Shown: piece by piece, positions 10,648 through 19,436 of the stretch
Numbering within the stretch: the first letter of the stretch is position 1
Layout: every line of letters begins with the position of its first letter
Assembly (NCBI RefSeq): GCF_007858285.1
Contig: NZ_VFIL01000003.1
Coordinates: forward strand, 248,001-312,000
Source of the DNA: Pseudomonas brenneri
GTDB taxonomy: Bacteria; Pseudomonadota; Gammaproteobacteria; Pseudomonadales; Pseudomonadaceae
DNA length: 64,000 bases
Direction: 5' to 3'
Translations under genes and position numbers: made by a program
Notes under the pieces: model-generated
What the model was told of the DNA's origin: nothing
The model's database searches: none
Seen by the model: only the letters and a program-made list of their open reading frames with translations

Positions 10648-11855
10648 GGATAAACCTGCGCTTTTCCCGCGAGCAGGCGCTGGTAGAGGGTTACCAATTG
10701 GCTCTCTTGCTGTTCCCAGTTCAGATGTGGCCTGGCCCTGGATGCGTTGCGAGCGTACTTGCGGCGCAGGGTGGGGGAGTCGACCAGGCTTTGGAGGGCT
10801 GTGCGCAGTTGCAGGTCGTCGCCGGCGTTGGCCAGTAGTCCTAGGTCATGGGTTTTGACGACCCGGCGGATTTCCGGAAAATCCGTAGCCACCACGGGCA
10901 GCCCGGCAATCACGTATTCGAATAGCTTGTTGGAGTCTGTGCTGAAGTGGTTCAGGCAGGTATTTTCGATAGGCTGGACGCCAATATCGGCCGATGCGGT
11001 ATAGCTGGGTAAATCGGCCAGGGAAACGGTGGGGATGAAATGCACGCGTTCGCTCAAGCCCAGTTCGCGACTTAGCGCCATGAGTGGCAAGGTCAACCGG
11101 CCTGCGCCTATCAATACAAAATAGGCCTCTTGCACGTTGGCGGCTACTCGCAACAGACGCTCCAGCCCGCGCCCCTGCTGCAACCCGCCTTGATAGACGA
11201 TAATTGGCCAGGCCTGTTGCAAGCCCAACTCTTCACGAATACGTTGGGTTGGCGGGCACACAGTCAATCGCGGGCGATTTTGCAGGACCAACGGGCGAAC
11301 AATTCCATAGGCACGGGCAAAAAACTTTGCTCGCGTCGTCGTGGTGGTCAGGGTGGCCTGGGCCCTGGGCATCAACGTTTGCTCAATTCGCGCCACACAC
11401 CCACGAAAGCGCGAGTAGCCCTCGCGGCTGGTGCTGATTTCGTGAGCGTCATAAACCAACTGCGCGCCACTGAGGCGGGCGGCCAACCAAGCGGTTGGCA
11501 GTGTATTAACGTCATGGGCGTGGATGACCGCTGCACGATGCAGGGCCATGCGTACCAGCAGGCCGACATGAGTCCATAGCCGGGCGATGAGGCGCATTGG
11601 TGACAGTGTGTTCCCCGTTGCCGATGGGGCCACGGCGTGGCCAGGCCCGGCGGCCCGTACCCGCCAGAATGGGCGCCGGGCTACGCGGATCACTTGGATG
11701 CCTTCGTTGAGGGTTTCTTTTTGCCGGGTGACGCCCGGGGTGTGCAGCGCAAACACCGTGACCTGATAGCCGGCCGCCTGCAGTGTCTGGGCCTGTTTCA
11801 ATACGCGGGCGTCGTGACGGAACTCGTTCCAGACGATCATGGCGATCTTTTTCAT
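10644..11855 (-). CDS. GT4-family glycosyltransferase
   Basis: Predicted GT-B glycosyltransferase, 403 aa. The N-terminal half begins IAMIVWNEFRHDARVLKQ and includes VIHAHDVNTLPTAWLAARL; the C-terminal half has VYQGGLQQGRGLERLLRVAA and FSTDSNKLFEYVIAGLPVVA, the E-x7-E-like donor site of GT4. Both ends overlap neighbours by 4 bp (ATGA), so it is coupled to the membrane/kinase-like gene upstream and the GT4 gene downstream. Specificity cannot be read from sequence; ManNAcA is a plausible donor given wecBC in the operon. Confidence 0.88.
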   Translation of the reverse strand: MKKIAMIVWNEFRHDARVLKQAQTLQAAGYQVTVFALHTPGVTRQKETLNEGIQVIRVARRPFWRVRAAGPGHAVAPSATGNTLSPMRLIARLWTHVGLLVRMALHRAAVIHAHDVNTLPTAWLAARLSGAQLVYDAHEISTSREGYSRFRGCVARIEQTLMPRAQATLTTTTTRAKFFARAYGIVRPLVLQNRPRLTVCPPTQRIREELGLQQAWPIIVYQGGLQQGRGLERLLRVAANVQEAYFVLIGAGRLTLPLMALSRELGLSERVHFIPTVSLADLPSYTASADIGVQPIENTCLNHFSTDSNKLFEYVIAGLPVVATDFPEIRRVVKTHDLGLLANAGDDLQLRTALQSLVDSPTLRRKYARNASRARPHLNWEQQESQLVTLYQRLLAGKAQVYP

Positions 11856-13573
11856 ATCCGCGACTCCTGCTGTTGCGGGGCCGTTTCCTGGGCATAGGCG
11901 GCCATGATGGGGGGAAGTAACTTGGCTGCCGAAATGAAGTGTTGCTTTGCCACAAGCCTGTCCAGCGCTGATAACAGGACTGAAAGGGTGAATAGTTGAA
12001 ATGAAAGATGACGTGTGTCGTCGCGATTCAGTTGCAGGTCATGAAAAATGCCGTGCAGTTGTTGTAGCTCTTTTTTCGACGTGGGCCATCCTGCTCCGAC
12101 GGGTTCGAGACTCCACAGGCCCCAGTGGCTTACATAGAGCTTGCCCTGTGGGTCGCTTAATAAATGATCTTTGTGTATGTCGAAATTTGCTATTTGCAGT
12201 GGGACTTTTTTCAAGTGGGACACTATATCTGCGCGTGCTGCTATAAACGCTTGCAGGATGTCTGCATAGTGAGTGGTGTCGATCGCTAGTTCAAATGCTG
12301 AAAGATTGTGTGGGGTGAGGCGATCCCATAGTAAGGGCTGAGAGTTTAAAAACAGCTCAGTAAGATTTGCCGCTGGCAGGGTTCTCATCATGTCTTTAAA
12401 TACACTATGCATGGGGTGCTTTATGTATAAAGGGTCGCACTTTTCGAGTGAGGTCCATTCAAAGACATGACAGTTGAAATTTTCTATAGCGCTGGCCCCC
12501 AGGAACGGAAGAGTGGGTAAGTTAGTATGCTGGGTGTTCGCCAGTAACATTGCTTCACTGATGGCCAGGTTTTTTCTTTTTGAGTTGAAGATTTTTATAA
12601 GAAACCGGTGTTTCTGCGCAGTGGCCGTATGGCGGGCGGTGACCTCGAAGGCCGCAATGTCGTGTATTCCGATTTGGTGCCATTTCGCGTCGATGACGTT
12701 GTAAGAGGCTCCTGTAATTTCAGAGATGGCGTTGCCGATAAGAGAGTGGCGTACATCAGGCTTGAGAAGTGTCCATAAAATATCAGGGCTGTTGTCAGAA
12801 GTTGCGAGAAATGGCATGTTAAAAAGTAAGTTCGAAATTTTAACATGTTGAGTCATCAAGCTATGGGTGTCCTGAATCAGGATGGCCGCGCGTTGCATTA
12901 TCTGGCGCGCCAACATAAGCCCAATCAATGCTGCGATTATGTTGGAGGAAGTTGTATTCAGCAGGTCGTAAAATATAAAACCGAAGGCGGCAAGAAATCC
13001 CAGTGAAGCAACGGTGTTGGGTATTTCTAGAACCTCTGTGGTGGGGGCGGGTCGTACAAATATGTACACGCTGCCCGCTAATGCGCAGATACCCAGGAGT
13101 GCGAAAAATAGTCCTTTATACATGATGCCCAGCACCATCAGGGCAGCGGTGATGAATAGCGTGTTTGCCAGGCTTCTGGTCAATCTTGAGAATGTACGGG
13201 TTGTGAGATTTTCCTGGTCTTCGAACGGAATCATATTGGCGCAGTTGACGATAAGTTGCTGGGCGCCGCGCTCGGTAAAGCTCTTGATTTTATTTTCTGC
13301 AAGCAAATGGGTCAGGTATAAAAATATTGCCGCTATGCTCAAGTAGGTAAAGAGGGTTTTGCGCCCCAGGGATGCAAGTGCTGCGGGGAAGTAATCCGGG
13401 ATGAAGGGGGACCCCATCAGGATAATGGCTTTTATCGGCAGGAAAAATGCACTGAGTAAACTGAGCTGCGATACCAGCATGAGTACGATCAGCAAAAATG
13501 TATGACCGGGAACGCTGCCCACGACTTTTACGCAGACGGAGCAATACCAATGCAGTGGAGTGGCTGGGTGCAT
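11852..13573 (-). CDS. Membrane protein with degenerate kinase-like C-terminal domain
   Basis: I do not recognise a named family for this 573-aa protein. The N-terminal 225 residues hold about five or six hydrophobic helices (roughly 24-52, 73-93, 134-154, 155-173, 186-204, 206-222), with a layout reminiscent of an ABC exporter membrane domain but with no ATPase domain. The C-terminal half resembles the aminoglycoside-phosphotransferase/protein-kinase fold: a beta3-type lysine in FLIKIF (Lys327), a helix-C glutamate in AISEAML (Glu340), and a catalytic-loop equivalent NFDIHKDHLL (463-472). In that loop the Asp (465) is kept but the usual first His is Asn and the metal-binding Asn is His. The DFG-like Asp is replaced in VSHWGLW (481-487). 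GGAG precedes the ATG, and it overlaps the downstream glycosyltransferase by 4 bp. The coding sequence is A+T-richer than its surroundings. A pseudokinase or lipid/glycan kinase role is only a hypothesis. Confidence 0.6.
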   Translation of the reverse strand: MHPATPLHWYCSVCVKVVGSVPGHTFLLIVLMLVSQLSLLSAFFLPIKAIILMGSPFIPDYFPAALASLGRKTLFTYLSIAAIFLYLTHLLAENKIKSFTERGAQQLIVNCANMIPFEDQENLTTRTFSRLTRSLANTLFITAALMVLGIMYKGLFFALLGICALAGSVYIFVRPAPTTEVLEIPNTVASLGFLAAFGFIFYDLLNTTSSNIIAALIGLMLARQIMQRAAILIQDTHSLMTQHVKISNLLFNMPFLATSDNSPDILWTLLKPDVRHSLIGNAISEITGASYNVIDAKWHQIGIHDIAAFEVTARHTATAQKHRFLIKIFNSKRKNLAISEAMLLANTQHTNLPTLPFLGASAIENFNCHVFEWTSLEKCDPLYIKHPMHSVFKDMMRTLPAANLTELFLNSQPLLWDRLTPHNLSAFELAIDTTHYADILQAFIAARADIVSHLKKVPLQIANFDIHKDHLLSDPQGKLYVSHWGLWSLEPVGAGWPTSKKELQQLHGIFHDLQLNRDDTRHLSFQLFTLSVLLSALDRLVAKQHFISAAKLLPPIMAAYAQETAPQQQESRI

Positions 13574-13586
13574 ACAAGCTCCGGGT

Positions 13587-15785
13587 TTACGGGGTCGGCG
13601 TATTTGAAGAGGCGCTTATCTGAAAGGTTGAACACCCAGGCAGGGGGATTCTGAACGCCACCACTGTCGTTGCCTGTGCTTGCATGAAGCCGAGGCCGGC
13701 CATGGCATTCAGATCAGCGGACTCGTGCCATCCAGAAATGACGGTAAAGCGGTTGCTGCTGAGAATATCCAGGCTGCATCGTGAATGGGGGTGGGACAAC
13801 TGCACCCCTTGTTCAATGGGGGTCACGATGACCCCATCGCCACAATGAAAGAGGGTGAACGCCTCGGTAGTGCCGTCACCCGTCACCGTGTCCGTGATAC
13901 GAAAATCCAGTACGTCGAGGGTGCCTTCAATAGACCTTGAAACCACATATCCGTGGTAGGCAGAGTGCGAGCTGTGCATGTGGAAAATTGAATTCTCCAC
14001 CGCGCCGGTGAGCTGTGCAAGATTTGGTTCAATGCTGTAATGAGCGCCCCTGATTGCGACGTTGTTATGTGCCCACGCACTTCTGAGGAATGTTTCCAGC
14101 GGTTTTTTATATTCGTGCGAGTTGAAGCTTGGATCTATCAGCCATTCAATGCCATCCATGTATAGCGTGAACGAAAGATTGTCCTCATGTTTGTGCGTCT
14201 GGCACAGAGAAGTTGCAAATAAGCACAGCATATAAGCGTGCGTTTGGTGATTGCTCTTGATGACTGCATAGCCAGCCTTTGGCAGTATCTCGACGCTATT
14301 GTTGCTGTAAGGGGTGAGTGCTCCAGGTGCGCTCGTAGGGTTGGCCTTGCGGAACGTATCGCCTTGCGCGGGGGTTCTATTGTCGGGGTACTTTAATAGC
14401 TCTGAAAACTGCATAAGCTCATGGGCTATGTCCGGGATGCTGCTGTGTCCTCCATTCAACAAGGCCAGTTCGCCGGCAAAGGTAATCAGGCGTTGCACGC
14501 CCTGATGATAGCCAATCGAATTTTCGATAAAGATGGCGTAGCCATTGTCGCGGATGATCAAGTTGTCCAACTGATCTTCAAGGCGTACCTGCGCCCTGCA
14601 AGCCCAGTTTTGCGCACAAGGCAGCTCTGGCATGGCTAATGCTGCGGCCAAGAGTGCCGTATCCTGAAACCACGCATGGTTGTGATAACGCGTCAACTGG
14701 TGCGAAGCATAAAAGGCCTCGGAGGCCAGCAACTGCGCGTGCCTGAACATTGCACTGCGTAAGCGTGACATGAAGCGTCGGTCGAAATTGTACTGTGCAC
14801 CCATGTCCCACATCAGGATAAACGCGAGCATTCGCTCGGCCGTGCCGTGGTCGTACCAGGCATATTTTTTATCGGCGTCATGGGTGAAATAGCTGTGTTC
14901 GAGCCAGTTGCCGATAAACTCCCGGGCAGAAAAAACAGCGGCGATATCCTCATGGTTGCGCGCATAGACCATCAGCATTGCGGCAGGATGCAATGCGTGC
15001 CAGGAAAATCGGTAGGTTCCAGTATCTTGCAGCCTATCCGGAAGTTTTTTTTCAGCAGGCCAGGCGAGACTCACGTCACCGGACAGAGGACAGTCGCCAT
15101 GGGCAAGGTAGGCTTGGACTTGCTGCTCTGAATGGGTAAAGCATTGCTCAAAATAGGCATACAGCTTTTCGATAAAAACCGCCGGTAAGCGCGATATTTT
15201 GCTTTTCTGGTTCGGGTCAATTTGATCAGGCCCGCTCGACCATGGAGGTGGCGTTGTACGTTCTCGCCAACAGATAACTTCTTCAACTTTCAGTTCGGAG
15301 CCCTCTGGCAGTGGATGCCCCTTGAAGAATATTTTTACCTCGCAAACTGTCGAATCGACGACGTGTTGCCAGTCGTTTTGTATGCCAAAAGCGAGATCGC
15401 CATAGCCAAACGAAAAATCTACCCATTGGTTGATAGCCGTGTTAGCCAGCTTTATGTGTTTATATCCTTCACTGGAGTCGTAGCCGATAGCCATGTATTT
15501 CAATGACTGCCAACCAGATATTTTAAAGCGAATGCTAAGCCCGTTTGCCACGTAGGGATTGGGGAGTGAAAGCCTTATTTGATGCGTGTTTTTGTCTTCA
15601 TGGAATAAAAACGCCAAGCCGCAAACCGTTTTCCGAGCTTTGGCATTACCCTTGAATGCTGTCGCTTCAAGCGGGTAATAGTCTTCCCCGGATATCTTGT
15701 TGGTGAAATGTAAGCTGCTTTCTATTTGCCTGTCTGGAGTGCGGCATTCCGGGGGCGAGGTTTGGCTAGACGCTTTTTTTATCAT
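13587..15785 (-). CDS. Heparinase II/III-like protein (putative uronate polysaccharide lyase)
   Basis: A 732-aa protein of the heparinase II/III and alginate-lyase superfamily, expected to cleave uronic-acid-containing glycans by beta-elimination. A jelly-roll-like N-terminal module (about 25-175) precedes an alpha/alpha toroid with RYHNHAWFQD (Asn369, His370) and ENSIGYHQG (Tyr426). A C-terminal beta-sandwich starts with THKHEDNLSF (His531, His533) and WLIDPS. These match the family's Asn/His, Tyr and His catalytic positions. There is no signal peptide at the chosen start (MIKKASSQTS), which is odd for a lyase. The Shine-Dalgarno is weak. It is part of the glycan operon, whose wecBC genes would make ManNAcA, a possible uronate in its substrate. 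Confidence 0.75.
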   Translation of the reverse strand: MIKKASSQTSPPECRTPDRQIESSLHFTNKISGEDYYPLEATAFKGNAKARKTVCGLAFLFHEDKNTHQIRLSLPNPYVANGLSIRFKISGWQSLKYMAIGYDSSEGYKHIKLANTAINQWVDFSFGYGDLAFGIQNDWQHVVDSTVCEVKIFFKGHPLPEGSELKVEEVICWRERTTPPPWSSGPDQIDPNQKSKISRLPAVFIEKLYAYFEQCFTHSEQQVQAYLAHGDCPLSGDVSLAWPAEKKLPDRLQDTGTYRFSWHALHPAAMLMVYARNHEDIAAVFSAREFIGNWLEHSYFTHDADKKYAWYDHGTAERMLAFILMWDMGAQYNFDRRFMSRLRSAMFRHAQLLASEAFYASHQLTRYHNHAWFQDTALLAAALAMPELPCAQNWACRAQVRLEDQLDNLIIRDNGYAIFIENSIGYHQGVQRLITFAGELALLNGGHSSIPDIAHELMQFSELLKYPDNRTPAQGDTFRKANPTSAPGALTPYSNNSVEILPKAGYAVIKSNHQTHAYMLCLFATSLCQTHKHEDNLSFTLYMDGIEWLIDPSFNSHEYKKPLETFLRSAWAHNNVAIRGAHYSIEPNLAQLTGAVENSIFHMHSSHSAYHGYVVSRSIEGTLDVLDFRITDTVTGDGTTEAFTLFHCGDGVIVTPIEQGVQLSHPHSRCSLDILSSNRFTVISGWHESADLNAMAGLGFMQAQATTVVAFRIPLPGCSTFQISASSNTPTP

Positions 15786-15814
15786 GAGGTTATGTACGCT
15801 CAGTCGCTGTTTAA

Positions 15815-18800
15815 CTAAACATCAATCAGTTTTAATTCCTGCGCCAAGATTCTGTTCATCGACGTTTGGCGTTCTATTCTTGCGCGCGCAGCCATGGATA
15901 ACTCATGGAATAGTTGGGGTGTTTCTACAAGCCTGGCGATGCCCGCTGCGAGTGCTTCGGCGTCGTTGGCAGGTGCCAGGATTGCGCAACGCTCGTCGAC
16001 AAATTCCGGGATGGCGGTCACGCCATTGGTGATGGGGACCAACCCTGAAGCCATTGCCTCATCGCGGGAAACACCGTGGGTATCTGCCCGACTAGGGCAC
16101 AGGAAAATCCCATATTGCTTGTGTAAGGCGGCTATTTCCTGCTGCCTGAGGAAGCGGTTTTCTATCTTTACATTTGGGTATTTGCGCAGGGGGGCCAGGG
16201 TTTCCTCAAACAGGGTGCCGTCTCCCACTAGATGGAATTCCAGCTCGGCAAAGTACGGTTTGAGGGCGAGCAGTTCGATAGCCCGCACGCTCAAATCATT
16301 GGCATATTTTGCAGAGGCATAGGGGCGAATCGACAAGATTTTCCTACGCTGCTCGACGGGTTTTTCTTCATAGGAAAACAGCACTGTATCGATCGGGTTA
16401 TGAATGATCTCGTACTGGGCGTCTGGCAGGCGGAAACCGAGGTCCTCCATGACTTCTTCGGCAAAATGACGGGATACGAATACCAGCTTGAGATTAGCGG
16501 GCATGGGCGCAAGCAGGTTGTGCCAGAAGTGCAGGCGCTTTTCGCTGTCAAGTTTGGCCAGTTGCCGGTGCTCTTCGCTATTGCTGTTGTATACACGACG
16601 CCACCATGGCTGGATCTCGGCGCCATGGACCCAGACGATGATGCGGATGCTCTGCGCGTACCGGCGTAGGACTTCCCACATCGACGGATCCAGGAAGTGC
16701 ACCAGGACGACGTTGTACGATCCCGACTCAAGCATTTTCACCAGGCTGTCCTGGGAGCCGGTCATCACATCGACGTTTTCGAACTCCTGATAACCCGCTG
16801 ATTGATTGGCGCGTAGACGGAAGACATCGACTGCAATACCGCGCTTCTGGTAGGCGATAACACGTGTGTGAACGAAACCGTTGCGATACAGGTCGTCATA
16901 GGCGGGGTAATGGTTGGTCAGCAGCAAGTGCCGGGCCTTGGCGAGCAAGGTCGAGGGTTGCAGGTTTCGATGCCCGAGCAACAGTGCCGTGATGGCTGCA
17001 GTTCCACTGCCGTAGACCCGCAGTCCCAAGCGCAGGTGCGCCGTTTCCGGCGGTATGTCACAGGTCTGATTGCGATTGGCCGGTGCCATGGAGTGTCCGA
17101 TACGTTGCTCATGCGTATCCAGGAACAGGACGACCAATTGGATGTTCAGGCCGGGTGTGGCGTCCAGGCACAGTTTCAGTGGCGCGCCGCCCAGTTGCGC
17201 AACGCTCAGTACCTGCTTGGCATACCAGTACTCGTGTTTGCCATCTGCGAGGGATGAACTGATATGCCAGGTCTCCCCATCGATGCGATCCTGCAACACC
17301 CTGCTGCTGATCGGGCCAAACTGCCGGGCCAATGTCTGGCCGCTGAATTGCGCGTTGTGGGTGCTTGTTTTCAGCGCCGGGATGGCTTCTGCCCGTTGCA
17401 GTAATTGATCGAGGTGGATACCGGTATTGATCTCAAGATCGTCGACGGTCTCGCTGACCTGCTGCTCGTTGTTATTCGCGGCATTCTTGCAGTAATTGAA
17501 GGCGTCGATCGCCAGGCCCTGTGGATCCCGGTATTCAAGGGTTTGCGAGCCGTTGAGCCAATCGCCTGCGGTTTGCCTGGGCAGGGATGAGGTTTTGATC
17601 AGCGAACAACGCGCCGCGATTGCGCTTGCATGTCGGTATTCCTGATCGGCGTTGTGCAACTGGATAGCGCCGCTGTTCGCCGCGTAATGAGTCACCTTGC
17701 CGATCACCGTGGCCTGGCTGTAGCTCGCTGCCAGGGCCAGGTCCAGCAGGTAGTTGGCCCCGTAGTAGTCCTCGGCCAGCATGGTGCCGAACCAGGAGGC
17801 GTCGTTGGCCAGTTCTTCCAGCGTGAGGGTATTGAGTTGCTGATAGCTGAGTAGGCGTAAACGTGGATCCAACGGGCAGGCTTCAAAATTCACTGCAACA
17901 TACATGACGACATTGGCGTAGCGCTGGCGCTGCAAGTGTCGGCCCAGGGCTTGGAACTCGGTATCGTCAGCGGCACAGGCGAGGAGGCAAATCGAGGGCA
18001 GGCTATCGTGTTTGGCACTGCCGTTTACCTTGGTCATGACATAACTCAAGCGGTGCGCGTAGGTGTGTTCCTGCATGACCTTGCGCAGCCCGGCCAAGCG
18101 CAGTTTGGCGCTGTTCTGGGGGGTGTCCGTGAGCATTGTGAGACGTTGCAGGACTTGTGCACTGTTGTCGCTGGTGATCACCAGATCGCCAAACAACAAA
18201 CGCAGGCCACGGGAAAAATTGCTGACCGTCAGGGTGTTGGAACCGAGCAGCTCGAAAATGCGTCGGGCAAACATGGATTGCGATTGCTTGATCGAGTTGA
18301 GGTTGACCCCATAGCGATAGCCTTTGTAGGCCAAGTCCATGTGTGCGCTGCTCAACGTACCGACAATGTACGGTCGATACGCGAGGGGGAACTGATAGTT
18401 GGGGTCTTGTTTTTCCAGGTTGCGATCGAAGATGTCCAGCGGGCGAAACTGCGGTAGATCCCGCAGGAAATGGTCCAGATCACGGGTTCGTTCGGGATAG
18501 CGCACGTAGTACGCACCAGCAAAGCAGAGCGCATCTTTGCGCTGATACAGTTCAATCGGATTGTGCAGCACCGGTTGGCAGGCAAAAGGCAGCAAGTAGA
18601 CGCGCTCATGGCCCAGTGCGCCTTTGTAACGATGAATGCAGTCGATATCGGTGGTAAAGACAGTATCGAATTGCTTGGCGGTGGAAAGGAACGTCTCAAA
18701 GTGCACCGGATCTTCTTTGTTCCAGAACACCGTGGGCACGCCGTGCGCTTTGCACCACTTCAAGACACCTCGCAGTTCCTCGCTGTTGTGCCCCACCTTG

Positions 18801-19426
18801 TTTTTCCATAAGGCGTCCTTGCCGCACCAGGCCGACTCGATAAACAGCAGCTCGGGTTGGAATGCCTGCAACTCGGCCAGGCTGTTGGCGGGTGTCAGTT
18901 GTAATAGCTGGCATTCGTGGCGGTACGCCTCGTAGGAAAATTCGTCCATTACACAGGCGACTTTCAGGCCCTTGCTGCTGTGGTTGGCACCAGGCAGCAG
19001 GTGATTGCGAATGTGCCTGGCATTCTCCAGGGGCTGGGGCGTGGGTGTCGCCATGATGGCGCGCACGGCCGGCAGTGGCACTCGCTCGATGCGCGCATTG
19101 GTTTGAGTGAGCGCACGGTTCTTGCGGGCCTGGCGGTACAACTTGAACAGCGTCGCCGGTAGGCGCACCCACCCGCCCAGGGTGCGAATGCCCACCTTCA
19201 GCTCATAGCCCAGCCGATAGGTCATGCTTGCGCGCGTCTTGATCAGCCGTTGCTCCGCCAGGTGGCGCCTGGCGTTGGCGGTGTGCAGTTGCTCATGGCT
19301 GGCTGAGACTTGTTCAAGGGCCTGGGCGAGGGCGGTCTGGAGCTGATGGATCTGTTCGGTGGCCGTGTGATGTTCCTGCTGGGTCTGGGACAGTTGTTGG
19401 CGCAAGGAGCGTTCGACTGCATTCAT
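15815..19426 (-). CDS. Multi-domain glycosyltransferase (coiled coil, CgeB-like GT, GT2-like, GT4)
   Basis: Very large cytosolic protein of 1203 aa. Visible parts: an N-terminal Gln/Ala-rich coiled coil (about 5-70); a CgeB/DUF3880-like GT-B region (about 155-460; KVACVMDEFSYEAYRHE and YKGYRYGVNLNSIKQSQSMF); a GT2-like segment (about 475-620) in which the usual Asp-rich motif reads TMLAEDYYGANYLLDL; a beta-rich stretch (about 700-815); and a C-terminal GT4 domain (about 835-1203) with LSIRPYASAKYANDL and SRDEAMASGLVPITNG. Similar long proteins are known among flagellin and LPS glycosyltransferases. The ATG at 19426 with GAGGG is chosen over one 13 codons upstream that runs into wecC. It starts 10 bp after wecC, in the same operon. 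Confidence 0.82.
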   Translation of the reverse strand: MNAVERSLRQQLSQTQQEHHTATEQIHQLQTALAQALEQVSASHEQLHTANARRHLAEQRLIKTRASMTYRLGYELKVGIRTLGGWVRLPATLFKLYRQARKNRALTQTNARIERVPLPAVRAIMATPTPQPLENARHIRNHLLPGANHSSKGLKVACVMDEFSYEAYRHECQLLQLTPANSLAELQAFQPELLFIESAWCGKDALWKNKVGHNSEELRGVLKWCKAHGVPTVFWNKEDPVHFETFLSTAKQFDTVFTTDIDCIHRYKGALGHERVYLLPFACQPVLHNPIELYQRKDALCFAGAYYVRYPERTRDLDHFLRDLPQFRPLDIFDRNLEKQDPNYQFPLAYRPYIVGTLSSAHMDLAYKGYRYGVNLNSIKQSQSMFARRIFELLGSNTLTVSNFSRGLRLLFGDLVITSDNSAQVLQRLTMLTDTPQNSAKLRLAGLRKVMQEHTYAHRLSYVMTKVNGSAKHDSLPSICLLACAADDTEFQALGRHLQRQRYANVVMYVAVNFEACPLDPRLRLLSYQQLNTLTLEELANDASWFGTMLAEDYYGANYLLDLALAASYSQATVIGKVTHYAANSGAIQLHNADQEYRHASAIAARCSLIKTSSLPRQTAGDWLNGSQTLEYRDPQGLAIDAFNYCKNAANNNEQQVSETVDDLEINTGIHLDQLLQRAEAIPALKTSTHNAQFSGQTLARQFGPISSRVLQDRIDGETWHISSSLADGKHEYWYAKQVLSVAQLGGAPLKLCLDATPGLNIQLVVLFLDTHEQRIGHSMAPANRNQTCDIPPETAHLRLGLRVYGSGTAAITALLLGHRNLQPSTLLAKARHLLLTNHYPAYDDLYRNGFVHTRVIAYQKRGIAVDVFRLRANQSAGYQEFENVDVMTGSQDSLVKMLESGSYNVVLVHFLDPSMWEVLRRYAQSIRIIVWVHGAEIQPWWRRVYNSNSEEHRQLAKLDSEKRLHFWHNLLAPMPANLKLVFVSRHFAEEVMEDLGFRLPDAQYEIIHNPIDTVLFSYEEKPVEQRRKILSIRPYASAKYANDLSVRAIELLALKPYFAELEFHLVGDGTLFEETLAPLRKYPNVKIENRFLRQQEIAALHKQYGIFLCPSRADTHGVSRDEAMASGLVPITNGVTAIPEFVDERCAILAPANDAEALAAGIARLVETPQLFHELSMAARARIERQTSMNRILAQELKLIDV

Positions 19427-19436
19427 TGTCACCCCC

